A stretch of 64,000 nt of DNA, taken from positions 1 through 64,000 of the forward strand of contig NZ_JACJTR010000020.1 in NCBI RefSeq assembly GCF_014698795.1, read 5' to 3'. The position numbers and the translations under genes are program-made. The stretch comes from Nostoc sp. FACHB-892. GTDB taxonomy: Bacteria; Cyanobacteriota; Cyanobacteriia; Cyanobacteriales; Nostocaceae. This document shows positions 25,768 to 34,984 of this stretch, piece after piece. A model generated the notes under the pieces. The model was not told the DNA's origin and ran no database searches. It worked only from the letters and a program-made list of their open reading frames with translations. How positions within the stretch are numbered: the first letter of the stretch is position 1; every line of letters begins with the position of its first letter.

Positions 25768-26643
25768 TCATTCCCTCACTTCTCCATCTCCCTTGGGAGT
25801 AGGCACTACATCGGGTAAAGGGCGTTTGAGTAAGTAAAGCCAAGCTAATCCAACTAATCCAAATAAAATTCCTAGACTGCTGACTAATTGTGCTATCCGT
25901 AACGGCCCTAGCATCAAGCTATCAGTGCGAAAACCTTCAATCCACAAACGTCCTAAGCTGTACGCTGGCCAGTAAATTAAGAACAGCGTGCCTACCTTCA
26001 AACGTGGCTTACCGGATAAAGACCGGAAAAACAACGTTATGAGCAGCGCAAACACCATTAGATCCCAGATAGACTCGTACAGGAAAGTGGGATGGAAGTA
26101 ATCGAAACTCGCATACTCTAAAGGACGATGCTCTGGTGGAATATACAGCTTCCAGGGTAAATTTGTCGGATCACCAAAAGCTTCAGAATTAAAGAAATTG
26201 CCCCAACGCCCGATCGCCTGCCCTAAAATCAGTGAAGGCGCTACTAAATCTGCTAACTGCCAGAAAGAAACCTGCTTGATTTTGGCAAAGATTAACGCAG
26301 CTATAACCCCACCAAGAATCGCTCCATGAATAGCAATACCTCCTTCCCAGATAGCAAAGATTTTTCCTGGAGTTGGGGCATATTTTGACCACTCAAAGAA
26401 AACGTAATATAGCCGTGCACTAGGAATTGCCCCAATCAACAACCAAAAGAATAAATCGCCTAGCAACTCAGGATTAACATTACGGCGTTTTGCCAAATGC
26501 TGGGAAAGGATGACGCCAATTAATACTGCTGTGGCAATCAATAAGCCATACCAACGGATACTTAGTGGCCCTAATCTCACCAGAATGGGTCCTGGAGAAG
26601 TAAATTGAAACGCCAAGGGCAAGGTGGGAAAATCCAGTGCCAT
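25768..26643 (-). CDS. lgt: Prolipoprotein diacylglyceryl transferase
   Basis: Integral membrane enzyme that attaches diacylglycerol to the lipobox cysteine of prelipoproteins. The 291-residue protein has about seven hydrophobic helices, the Lgt signature GRWGNFFNSEAFG with the essential arginine and glutamate, the conserved histidine segment GIAIHGAILGG, and a final SLGRLWIEGFRTDSL motif. Length is typical. At least one lipoprotein substrate candidate is present in the window (43830-44312). Upstream of it the coaD gene is divergent. Confidence 0.96.
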   Translation of the reverse strand: MALDFPTLPLAFQFTSPGPILVRLGPLSIRWYGLLIATAVLIGVILSQHLAKRRNVNPELLGDLFFWLLIGAIPSARLYYVFFEWSKYAPTPGKIFAIWEGGIAIHGAILGGVIAALIFAKIKQVSFWQLADLVAPSLILGQAIGRWGNFFNSEAFGDPTNLPWKLYIPPEHRPLEYASFDYFHPTFLYESIWDLMVFALLITLFFRSLSGKPRLKVGTLFLIYWPAYSLGRLWIEGFRTDSLMLGPLRIAQLVSSLGILFGLVGLAWLYLLKRPLPDVVPTPKGDGEVRE

Positions 26644-26938
26644 GAAAAATTACCTAGAATAGTTCGTTAACTACCCACGCACTTTGCTAAGTACGGAGTT
26701 TCTTGCATCTCGAATACTGGAACTGTACTTAAATCCTCCACAACATTGCGGGGATGTAGGTAAAAAACCAGTATCCATATTTAGGAGTCTAATTCCTAAC
26801 GCCCAGTTGAGCATAACTTGTAACACCAAAACAATTGAGTTTAGCATCCTTCCCCAAAGCGCAAGATGGTAAATTTGAGTAGGTTAAACAAAACTGCTTC
26901 GATATAATCACCTAAACAACTTTGATATATTTAAAATT

Positions 26939-27490
26939 GTGATTGCTATTTATCCTGGTAGCTTCGACCCCATCACCTTGGGACACCTTGACCTCATCCA
27001 GCGCGGTAGTCGGCTGTTTGAGCGGGTAATTGTCGCTGTACTGCGGAACCCCAACAAAATGCCACTTTTTAGTGTGGAGCAACGGCTAGATCAGATCCGG
27101 CATTCTACACAACATCTGCCTAATGTAGATACAGACAGCTTTGATGGTCTTACCGTCAACTATGCCCAAATGCGACAAGCACAAGTTTTGCTTAGGGGTT
27201 TACGGGCTGTGTCAGATTTTGAAGTAGAGCTGCAAATGGCTCATACCAATAAAACTCTTTCTACCCAAATAGAAACAGTTTTTCTTGCAACCTCAAATGA
27301 GTATAGTTTTTTAAGTAGTAGTGTGGTAAAAGAGATTGCAAGGTTTGGTGGCTCTATCGATCATCTCGTTCCCCCACACATTGCCCTAGATATATACCAA
27401 TGCTACAATCACAACTCTCCAATGTTGAACCCAATCTCAACGGAAGCAATCCCCCCCCTCAAGAATATGTCGGTGGAGAGGGAAGCATAG
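26939..27490 (+). CDS. coaD: Phosphopantetheine adenylyltransferase
   Basis: Penultimate step of coenzyme A synthesis. GTG start at 26939 gives M(V)IAIYPGSFDPITLGHLDLI, with the TxGH nucleotide-binding motif and the later LSSSVVKEIARFGG segment (ISSTxxRE-type motif). The family core ends near residue 160 (HIALDIYQCYNHNS); the remaining 25 or so residues (MLNPISTEAIPPLKN...) are an extension that exactly overlaps the start of the next gene, out of frame. Divergent from lgt. Confidence 0.95.
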   Translation: MIAIYPGSFDPITLGHLDLIQRGSRLFERVIVAVLRNPNKMPLFSVEQRLDQIRHSTQHLPNVDTDSFDGLTVNYAQMRQAQVLLRGLRAVSDFEVELQMAHTNKTLSTQIETVFLATSNEYSFLSSSVVKEIARFGGSIDHLVPPHIALDIYQCYNHNSPMLNPISTEAIPPLKNMSVEREA

Positions 27491-28068
27491 ATATTCAGCA
27501 GGAACTCAACCGTCTAGAGGAAATGGTTCTCTCTAGTCTGAGGATTCCTCTGACGGGACGCACTCTCATAGATGAAGAAAAGCTACTCGATCAGCTTGAC
27601 TACATCCGGCTTGCTTTACCATCACTGTTTCAAGAAGCAGCAGCTGTCCTCGACCAAAAGGACGAAATTCTGCTGGAAGCGGAAGAGTATGGACAGCAGG
27701 TTGTTGAGGCCGCGCAAGCAAAAAGAGCGCAAATTTTAGCTGAAAGCGATATTATTCAACAGGCAGAACAAGAAGCTGAACAACTGCGGCGACAAGTGCA
27801 GCAAGAGTGTGAGGCAATAATGCAAGAAACCCTCACCGAAATTGACCGTAAGCGGTATGCTTGTCAGCAAGAATTAGACCAAATGCGACAAACTGCGATC
27901 GCTCAGGCTCAAGAAATTGAAGATGGTGCTGATGCTTATGCTGATGGCATTTTAGGAAATATCGAGCAGGATCTCAAAGATATGTTGCGAATTGTTACAA
28001 ACGGACGGCAACAATTGCAAATTGATAATCTCACCCAGCGTAATTCACCTCCTAGTAAGAAAAAATAG
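27400..28068 (+). CDS. Coiled-coil protein resembling DivIVA or ATP synthase subunit b
   Basis: 222 residues, starting with an ATG inside coaD and overlapping it by 91 bp in another frame. An N-terminal low-complexity part is followed by a conserved helix (IDIQQELNRLEEMVLSS, GRTLIDEEKLLDQLDYIRLA), then a long Glu/Gln/Ala-rich coiled coil (residues about 85-200) with features of AtpF-like or DivIVA-like stalks. No membrane segment. From memory this gene follows coaD in other heterocystous cyanobacteria. A structural or scaffolding role is inferred only. Confidence 0.8.
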   Translation: MLQSQLSNVEPNLNGSNPPPQEYVGGEGSIDIQQELNRLEEMVLSSLRIPLTGRTLIDEEKLLDQLDYIRLALPSLFQEAAAVLDQKDEILLEAEEYGQQVVEAAQAKRAQILAESDIIQQAEQEAEQLRRQVQQECEAIMQETLTEIDRKRYACQQELDQMRQTAIAQAQEIEDGADAYADGILGNIEQDLKDMLRIVTNGRQQLQIDNLTQRNSPPSKKK

Positions 28069-28280
28069 AGGTTCTAAGGAGAGATGGGAAAAATTATAGG
28101 TTGGGTTTCGCTATTGCTTAACCCAGCAATTTTCATTAAGGGAAACTTTTGGTTTTCTATACCTAACTGGTAATAGAAGCAAAACTATCTTTCCACAAAA
28201 GTTTCAGTTTAGGCGTTCGTGCAACGGCTTTGCAGGAGTATGACGTTGCAACAAAAATGGATAAATTCGACACAAGATGA

Positions 28281-29627
28281 TTACAAAGTGTATGTAAAAT
28301 CTTCCACCAGCATACCGGGAACTAAACTACCTCCAAGTTGGCGACTTTCATAAGTTCCTACTTCGGGAATAAATTCTTGAAAATCGGTCAAATCTACTAA
28401 CTTATCTCCCCAAAAGCGGTAGAGACTTTCATCAAAACGTAAATTTTCAATGGGGGCAATGATTTCTCCGTTTTCTACCCAAAAACAAGCATAACGAGTC
28501 ATACCTGTAATTCTACCAGTGTGGCGATCGCTCCAATTTAAGTAATGCAAATTTGATAGATACAATCCTGTATCCAATCTCGGAAGAATCTGCTCAAATA
28601 GTAAATTTCCTGGAGTCACTTCTGGCGCACGTAGAGTCTCTGAATCATTAGCACCATTGGCAATTTTTTGATATTCTTTAGCAGTCCGAGAATTCACCAA
28701 AGTATTTATCAAACGTCCTTTTTCTATTACAAATAACTCCGGTGCTGCTATTTCTCCTAATTCATTAAATCGTGGCACTAAGCCTTGTTGAAAGTTTTCT
28801 TTCAAACTAAATCTTGGGGAAAGTTGTTTTTCTTGACGCGATAAAGCAGCCAAAGCACTATTTCCTTGTTGGATATCGGCTTCGCTTACTGCTCCCCAAG
28901 AAAGCATCAGTAATAAATCTGCAACAGCAGCAGGTGCAAAATATGTTTTATATTGTCCCCGTGACAATTCTTTGGCTGGGCGAGCAAGCAATTCTAGTTG
29001 CTTTTTGCCTTCGCTGATTTTGCCTATATAAGCAGATTCATCCCAATCACTCCCTGCAAATGTACCTTTAACTGCTTGTCCAGAAGTGGAAAACAGAGAA
29101 TAATCTAAGGTAAAAGAATCAGTAGCAAACCAGTGTTTTTGACCGTTGGAATCACCGTAAGCTTTAACTACCACTCCTCCTGCATATATTCCTGTAAAAT
29201 CCAATTCGGCAACTAGCTCTAGCACAGTTGGTACTACTGCTTCCGCCGCCAACAAATTCCCGGAATGTATTTCTCGACTAGTATTATTTCCTGATGGTAA
29301 AACTAGATACGGATCGATGGGAAGTAAAATAAGTTCGTCACGTAATTCTTGCAAAGCAGTATATGCTAACTGCCAATCTATATCCCAATTTCCAGTAAAG
29401 GGAAACTGCCGAACACTGCTGCGCTGATCTGCCATCAAAGTAAGTTCGATCCAACCATCAGCAACACAACCCGTTTGCCGCACTTTCGCATGATTGAAAC
29501 GAGTAAATTGACTTCTTTCACTGCTGAGTTTGATAGTGAATTGTTCACTTTCGGCTTTTTTAATTATTAGAGTTTCAATTAGTTGATTAAAGCTGACTTC
29601 TAATGCAGATAATTCTTCAATTTTCAT
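28281..29627 (-). CDS. tldE: TldE/PmbA family metalloprotease subunit
   Basis: The 448-residue protein matches the PmbA/TldE subunit of the TldD-TldE heterodimeric metallopeptidase: opening LNQLIETLIIKKAESEQF-like segment, TLYSSLDYS-like core, and the conserved C-terminal GSLVPGMLVEDFTYTL with the preceding GRITGMTRYACFWVENGE. It lacks the HExxxH zinc motif, as expected for TldE. With TldD it trims modified or unfolded peptides. It lies 239 bp downstream of tldD on the same strand. Confidence 0.9.
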   Translation of the reverse strand: MKIEELSALEVSFNQLIETLIIKKAESEQFTIKLSSERSQFTRFNHAKVRQTGCVADGWIELTLMADQRSSVRQFPFTGNWDIDWQLAYTALQELRDELILLPIDPYLVLPSGNNTSREIHSGNLLAAEAVVPTVLELVAELDFTGIYAGGVVVKAYGDSNGQKHWFATDSFTLDYSLFSTSGQAVKGTFAGSDWDESAYIGKISEGKKQLELLARPAKELSRGQYKTYFAPAAVADLLLMLSWGAVSEADIQQGNSALAALSRQEKQLSPRFSLKENFQQGLVPRFNELGEIAAPELFVIEKGRLINTLVNSRTAKEYQKIANGANDSETLRAPEVTPGNLLFEQILPRLDTGLYLSNLHYLNWSDRHTGRITGMTRYACFWVENGEIIAPIENLRFDESLYRFWGDKLVDLTDFQEFIPEVGTYESRQLGGSLVPGMLVEDFTYTL

Positions 29628-29866
29628 GGATATTAAATATTAATAGTGAATAATGAGGAGAAAAAGTTAGGGCTTAGGAGTTTTTTAATTCAAAGTTTCT
29701 AAGTAGCTAGGCATAAATAAATAAAAGTTTTTATTAAAAACTTTAGTCATAATAATCTTTGTTTTGAGTGATGAATCGCTGCACTACGAACTAAGATTTT
29801 ATGTTTAATAATGCCTACCTATTTAAGTACCAACTCTTCCCTCCTAACTCTTAACTCCTAACTTTT

Positions 29867-31306
29867 TCAACTTCCTCCACCAAAAACTTCTACATTAGCA
29901 AATACACAAACAGGTGAACCGTGTCCTACCCAAATAGCTTGATTTGGTTCTCCTTTGCCACAATAAGGAGTACCATACATTTGCCAGTTGTCAGTACCTC
30001 CTACTTGGATTAAGCTATGCCAAAATTCTGGTGTTGTTGCCCGATAATTGGGATTACGGAGGGTTTTGGTGAGTTTACCATTTTCAATTAATTTAGCGTA
30101 CTCGCAACCAAATTGGAATTTGTAACGGCGATCGTCAATTGACCAAGATCGGTTAGATTCCATATAAACGCCGTGTTCTATCCCAGCAATAATGTCTTCA
30201 AAGGTTGCATTTAGAGGTTCTAAATTTAAGTTACCCATGCGATCGATCGCTGGTCGATTCCATGAAGAAGCACGGGCGCAGGCAACTCCTGCTACACCTG
30301 CTCTTGCTTGACTCTCTAGACTGCCTATACCTCGTTGGAGTACACCTTCTTTTACCAAAAACTCCCGCGTTGCTACAGCACCCGTATCATCAAAGCCATA
30401 GCTGGCAAATTCACCAGGCACGGTAGGATCAAAGGTAATGTTCATCAGTGGCGAACCATATACTAGGTTGCCAAAATCACTTTTATTAACGAAGCTGCCC
30501 CCAGCATAGTTACGCTCATCCCCCAAAATTCGGTCAATTTCTAGGGGATGCCCGACACTTTCATGGATTTGCAGCATCATTTGATCTGAGGCTAAAACTA
30601 AGTTGGTGCGGGTGGTTGGGCATTCCTCTGCTGTCAAGAGTTCTACTGCTTGTTCGCCAATTTGCCGCACCCGATGCCATAAGTTTTCTTGTTTTAAAAG
30701 TTCTAGTCCACCTTGGTAACAGTTTGCCTGAGAGCCGTTGTTGCTGCGCTGCTGTACAACCACTCCATCTTGGGCGGTGGCTCCGTAATGAGTGCCTATA
30801 GATAGAGTTTTTTGATAGACTTCTGAGCCGTTGCTGCTAACAAACCAAGACTCTCTCTCAATAGTGCTAGCACTGGCTATAGTTTGCACAATTTTGTCGT
30901 TGACTTTCAGTGTTTGGCAGATCCGAACCAGTAAATCGTTGATTTCTCCCGGACTCAAAGTATCTAATGGCTCAAGGAATGGAGACTCATATTCACCAAC
31001 GACTTTAGGGCGCTCACTTTCACGGAAGGGATGTATCCACCATTCACTGGCTGCTAGTGCTTGTTTATAGGCTGTTTGGGCAGCTGCTTGTAGGGAAGGC
31101 AGTTCTAAGGAGTTAGTTGCTGCATAACCCAGACAGCCATTTACTAAAACTTCCAGCATGGCTCCTACAGTGAAGGATTTGCCATTTAGTTGGGGTAAGC
31201 CGTCCCGGACTGAACGGGTAGTAGAAGTCTCCTTTACGGCTCTAATACCGATCCAATCAGCAGGAATATCGAAACTAGCGATCGCTTTTTTTAGAGTAAT
31301 CAACAT
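29867..31306 (-). CDS. tldD: TldD metalloprotease catalytic subunit
   Basis: The 479-residue protein has the zinc motif HExxxH in LQIHESVGHPLEIDRILGDE, the G(S)FVNKSDFGNLVYGSPLMNI segment and the glycine-rich end characteristic of TldD. Partner of the adjacent TldE. In Escherichia coli TldD-TldE matures microcin B17 and degrades CcdA; the cyanobacterial substrate is unknown. It lies only 13 bp after cysS on the same strand, so the order cysS, tldD, tldE may form an operon. Confidence 0.93.
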   Translation of the reverse strand: MLITLKKAIASFDIPADWIGIRAVKETSTTRSVRDGLPQLNGKSFTVGAMLEVLVNGCLGYAATNSLELPSLQAAAQTAYKQALAASEWWIHPFRESERPKVVGEYESPFLEPLDTLSPGEINDLLVRICQTLKVNDKIVQTIASASTIERESWFVSSNGSEVYQKTLSIGTHYGATAQDGVVVQQRSNNGSQANCYQGGLELLKQENLWHRVRQIGEQAVELLTAEECPTTRTNLVLASDQMMLQIHESVGHPLEIDRILGDERNYAGGSFVNKSDFGNLVYGSPLMNITFDPTVPGEFASYGFDDTGAVATREFLVKEGVLQRGIGSLESQARAGVAGVACARASSWNRPAIDRMGNLNLEPLNATFEDIIAGIEHGVYMESNRSWSIDDRRYKFQFGCEYAKLIENGKLTKTLRNPNYRATTPEFWHSLIQVGGTDNWQMYGTPYCGKGEPNQAIWVGHGSPVCVFANVEVFGGGS

Positions 31307-31319
31307 AATAATTTAAAAT

Positions 31320-32786
31320 TTAATTCCGGTGCCAGCGTGTACCATCACGGCTATCAATTAGCGTAATACCTTCTGCTTGGAGTTCGTCACGAATGCGATC
31401 GCTTTCGGCAAAATTCTTGGCAATACGTGCTTCTCGCCTTTGCTGAATTCGCGCCTCAATTTCTGTATCGCTTAAACCATTACTCGTGGGAGTTTCTGTT
31501 TCTATCTTGGCTTCTAAACCTAAAACTCCCGCTAATGTGACGAGAGTTTGCCATTGACGCTTTAACTCATCAGGGGAAGTTTCGGTTTTCCCTTCATGCA
31601 CAATAATATTTCCTTCACGGCGCAGTTCTTTGGCTAATTCAAACAGCACTGTTAACCCACCAGGAAAATTAAAGTCGTTATTCACAGTTTCTTGGAAACG
31701 TTCAACAGTTTCAGGGAGTAGTGAGGCAGTTCCCACTCCCCACTCCCCACTCCCCACTCCCCATCCTAGTTTTTTGCCGTATTGGTAGCCGAAAAGTAAC
31801 CCTTCTCTAATGGTGTGCCAACCGTTGGTTGCTGCGGCGATCGCTTCGTCAGTAAAATCTATGGGTGTACGGTATTGAGCAGTCAGTACAAATAACCGCA
31901 CTGCCATCGGGTCAACTCCTCGATCCAGCAAGTCTCGAATGGTGGTGAAATTGCCCAAAGATTTAGACATTTTTTCACCATCTACCTTCACCATGCCGTT
32001 ATGCAGCCAGTAACGCGCCAGGGGTTTTCCTGTTACAGCCTCAGATTGGGCAATTTCGTTTTCGTGGTGGGGAAAAATTAAGTCAGCACCACCAGCATGA
32101 ATATCTATGGTATCACCCAGGCGATCGCGCACCATTGCCGAGCATTCAATGTGCCATCCCGGACGACCTGCGCCCCAAGGTGATTCCCAAGCAGGTTCTC
32201 CTGGTTTTGCTGCCTTCCATAAAGCAAAATCGAAGGGATCTTTCTTTTTCTGGTACTCTGGATCTTCTACATTGACGCGATCGCTTTTCCCGGCTTGCAT
32301 ATCTTCTAACTTGCGTCCAGAAAGCTTGCCATACTCAGCAAATTGCCGGACTGCATAATACACATCACCATCAGCAGGGTAAGCAAAACCCTTATTTTCC
32401 AACTCATGAATTAACCGTTGAATGCCATTCATCGTATGGGTAGCACGGGGATATTCATCAGCTTCTTTGATTCCCAACCGCGCCATATCCTCAAAATATG
32501 CTTTGATAAAGCGATCGGCTACAGCTTCCATTGATGAATGTTCAACACAGGCTCGATTGAGAATCTTGTCATCAATATCGGTAAAATTTTGGATATATCG
32601 GACTTCATAACCGATAAACTGGAGGTATCGGCGCACAACGTCCCAAACGATGCAAGCTCTGGCATGACCCAAATGGCAGTAGTCGTACACCGTCACGCCG
32701 CAGTAATACATCTTAACTTTGCCTGCTTCGACTGTTTCAAACGGTTCTTGACGACGGGTGAGGGTATTGTAAAGGGTTAGGGTCAT
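31320..32786 (-). CDS. cysS: Cysteinyl-tRNA synthetase
   Basis: Class I aminoacyl-tRNA synthetase. The ATG at 32786 starts MTLTLYNTLTRRQEPFETVE; a longer frame exists upstream but is not family-like. Signature HIGH-type motif is HLGH in YDYCHLGHAR, KMSKS is KMSKSLGN, zinc ligands are Cys in YYCGVT, WHIECS and HHENE. About 488 residues. A repeat array at 31731-31766 inserts about twelve residues (LGWGVGSGEWGVGTA region) just after the KMSKS-containing Rossmann part, where the sequence goes from the stem-contact fold into the C-terminal helical domain; the frame stays open. Confidence 0.95.
   Translation of the reverse strand: MTLTLYNTLTRRQEPFETVEAGKVKMYYCGVTVYDYCHLGHARACIVWDVVRRYLQFIGYEVRYIQNFTDIDDKILNRACVEHSSMEAVADRFIKAYFEDMARLGIKEADEYPRATHTMNGIQRLIHELENKGFAYPADGDVYYAVRQFAEYGKLSGRKLEDMQAGKSDRVNVEDPEYQKKKDPFDFALWKAAKPGEPAWESPWGAGRPGWHIECSAMVRDRLGDTIDIHAGGADLIFPHHENEIAQSEAVTGKPLARYWLHNGMVKVDGEKMSKSLGNFTTIRDLLDRGVDPMAVRLFVLTAQYRTPIDFTDEAIAAATNGWHTIREGLLFGYQYGKKLGWGVGSGEWGVGTASLLPETVERFQETVNNDFNFPGGLTVLFELAKELRREGNIIVHEGKTETSPDELKRQWQTLVTLAGVLGLEAKIETETPTSNGLSDTEIEARIQQRREARIAKNFAESDRIRDELQAEGITLIDSRDGTRWHRN
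31731..31766 (-). repeat. CCCCACT heptanucleotide repeat inside cysS
   Basis: About four copies of ccccact with short ends (36 bp). The length is a multiple of three, and it encodes a Gly/Trp/Ser/Glu-rich insertion near residues 341-352 of CysS. Confidence 0.92.
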
Positions 32787-33024
32787 AACAGAGTAATGCT
32801 GAAATAAGGAGATACGTAATAATAGGGTAAAGCAGCTGGGATGACAGTCCAGCATCCCTATGCTAGTACGTCACGGCGGAAATCAACATACTATTGGACA
32901 AAATCTCGAGAGCTTAGAAATCAAGGCTTTTGACTTTTGATTTTTGACTTCCACCTTGCGGCGCTAGTGTTTTCTGGACTATCTGCGCTACATTACTATT
33001 TTTTGATTATTAGATAACAGCGCT

Positions 33025-34143
33025 ATGCAATCAGCAGTTACATCCGAATCCTCGGCAATGGATACGCCCAAACAAGGAATGCCAGTAACAATTATTACGG
33101 GTTTTCTCGGCAGTGGCAAGACGACTTTACTCAATCATATCCTCAACAACCAACAGGGTTTGAAAACCGCCGTTCTCGTAAATGAATTTGGCGAAATTGG
33201 CATCGACAACGAGCTAATAGTTTCCACTGGTGAGAACATGGTGGAGCTAAATAATGGTTGTATTTGCTGCACTATTAATAATGATTTGGTAGATGCAGTT
33301 TACAAAGTTTTAGAACGCCAAGAAAATTTAGATTATCTAGTAGTGGAAACAACTGGATTAGCAGATCCGCTACCAGTAGCTTTAACATTTCTGGGCACAG
33401 AATTGCGAGATTTAACTCGCTTGGATTCGATTATTACCGTGGTAGACGCGGCGAATTACAGTCTAGATTTATTTAACTCTCAAGCAGCATACAGCCAGAT
33501 TGCCTATGGCGATGTAATTGTGCTGAACAAGACTGATTTGGTTGATGAAGCCACTTTGAATGAGTTAGAAACAAAAATTAACGAGGTTAAGGAAGGAGCA
33601 AGAATTCTCCGCACCACGCGATCGCAAGTGCCGCTTCCTTTAATTCTCAGTGTTGGTCTGTTTGAGTCTGATAAATATTTTGACACAGTGGTGGATAAAC
33701 ACGACCATCACGATCATGATCATCACGCTCACGATGATCATGACCACTCAACATGCGGTCACGATCACCATGATCATGATCATGATCATGACCACCATGA
33801 CCACCATCATTCTGACCATTTAGAAAATGATGGTTTTACTTCCATCTCTTTCCAAAGTGACAAACCTTTTTCTATTAGGAAGTTTCAGTATTTCTTAGAT
33901 AACCAGCTACCCTCAAATATCTTCCGAGCTAAGGGGATTATGTGGTTTGACGAAAGTCCGAAGCGTCATATTTTCCACCTTTGCGGTAAACGGTTTACTT
34001 TGGATGATGATGAATGGCAAGGTCAATTGAAAAACCAGCTAGTGCTGATTGGTCAAAATTTGGATCGTGAGGCTTTAATTAGTCAACTCGAAAACTGCAT
34101 TTGTCTACCTTCAACCTCTCGCGGTAAAGGTTTTGGCAAATAA
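33025..34143 (+). CDS. COG0523 (CobW-family) metallochaperone GTPase with His-rich insert
   Basis: 372 residues: P-loop GFLGSGKTTLLNHIL, the metal-binding GCICCTINND (CxCC), ETTGLADP and NKTD motifs, followed by the CobW C-terminal domain (FSIRKFQYFLDNQL, GIMWFDESPKRHIFHLCGKR). Between the two lies a run of about 40 residues made almost wholly of His and Asp (residues about 229-268) with one Cys. Such inserts bind zinc, nickel or cobalt. The family delivers metal to client enzymes in a GTP-dependent manner. The absence of a zur box or cobalamin neighbours leaves the metal undetermined; zinc is the commonest. Confidence 0.92.
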   Translation: MQSAVTSESSAMDTPKQGMPVTIITGFLGSGKTTLLNHILNNQQGLKTAVLVNEFGEIGIDNELIVSTGENMVELNNGCICCTINNDLVDAVYKVLERQENLDYLVVETTGLADPLPVALTFLGTELRDLTRLDSIITVVDAANYSLDLFNSQAAYSQIAYGDVIVLNKTDLVDEATLNELETKINEVKEGARILRTTRSQVPLPLILSVGLFESDKYFDTVVDKHDHHDHDHHAHDDHDHSTCGHDHHDHDHDHDHHDHHHSDHLENDGFTSISFQSDKPFSIRKFQYFLDNQLPSNIFRAKGIMWFDESPKRHIFHLCGKRFTLDDDEWQGQLKNQLVLIGQNLDREALISQLENCICLPSTSRGKGFGK

Positions 34144-34157
34144 TATTTAGAAGTTAG

Positions 34158-34177
34158 AGACGCGATTTATCGCGTCT
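34158..34177. repeat. Perfect 9-bp hairpin after the COG0523 gene
   Basis: Arms agacgcgat (34158-34166) and atcgcgtct (34169-34177) with a two-base loop. It has no T-run, so termination is only possible. Confidence 0.55.
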
Positions 34178-34192
34178 GTAGAAAAGTTTAAT

Positions 34193-34400
34193 ACTCGTTC
34201 CCAGGTTCCACCTGGGAATGCATTCCTAATGGCTCCGCCATCGATTTTGATCAATGAGAATTAGAGAATAGCGTAGGCGTAGCCCGTTGTAAACATAGCT
34301 TCTTCACTCCCCTACATTTACGCCCGAGTGTTTCGCCAATAATTACGTTAGCGCAGCGTAAAGCCTTCGGCATGGCTTCGCTTAGAGCGACGTAGGAGCG
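34193..34400. repeat. Cluster of dispersed palindromic repeats
   Basis: The block contains cgttcccaggttccacctggg with its continuation (34198-34246), the gtaggcgtagccc motif near 34269 and a 29-bp element at 34357-34385 that recurs with three mismatches at 11013-11041. All are palindromic or near-palindromic and typical of Nostoc genomes. Confidence 0.7.
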
Positions 34401-34426
34401 TCATTACGAATTACGAATTAGTTAAA

Positions 34427-34879
34427 ATGCGCGTTCTTATCCAGCGAGTTAAATCATCTCAAGTTACAGTTAATGGTGAAATTGTTGGCAAAGTTGGGCG
34501 GGGGCTAAATTTACTCGTAGGCATAGCCAATACCGATACTGATGGTGAAATAGACTGGATGGCGCGTAAGTGCTTGGAATTACGGCTGTTTCCTGACGAG
34601 GAAGGAGACGATCGCTGGCAAAAATCTGTACAAGAAATTGGCGGTGATTTGTTAGTAGTCAGTCAGTTTACCCTTTACGGTGACTGTCGCAAAGGCCGCC
34701 GTCCTTCTTTTGACCGTTCAGCCGCTCCCCAATCAGCAGAAGATTTGTATAATCGTTTTGTTATCAAGTTAAAAGCTAGCGGTTTGCAGGTCGAAACAGG
34801 TGAATTTGGTGCAACGATGCAAGTAACAATTGAAAACGATGGCCCCGTAACTTTGTTACTTGAAAAAGAAGCGATTTAA
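34427..34879 (+). CDS. dtd: D-aminoacyl-tRNA deacylase
   Basis: Proof-reading enzyme that removes D-amino acids and mischarged glycine from tRNA. 150 residues, normal length, with MRVLIQRVKSSQVTVNGEIV at the start, SQFTLYGDCRKGRRPSFDRS (active-site Ser-Gln-Phe-Thr) and the Gly-cisPro loop NDGPVTLLLE at the end. It lies 100 bp before psb28 on the same strand. Confidence 0.95.
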   Translation: MRVLIQRVKSSQVTVNGEIVGKVGRGLNLLVGIANTDTDGEIDWMARKCLELRLFPDEEGDDRWQKSVQEIGGDLLVVSQFTLYGDCRKGRRPSFDRSAAPQSAEDLYNRFVIKLKASGLQVETGEFGATMQVTIENDGPVTLLLEKEAI

Positions 34880-34984
34880 GTATATTCACTAAAAAAATGA
34901 ATAACAGTAGCCTCTAGACTGTGGTGTTCTAATTGATGAGAGAATATTAAATTAACCATCACAAAAGTTTAAATTCAATTCATC

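Noticed and set aside
26684..26872. 62-residue plus-strand frame upstream of coaD
   Set aside because: No motif, poor composition, and no ribosome-binding site; considered spacer.
34193..34400. Possible small RNA or tRNA cluster in palindromic region
   Set aside because: The palindromes match dispersed cyanobacterial repeat types and do not fold as tRNA; no anticodon-arm pattern seen.
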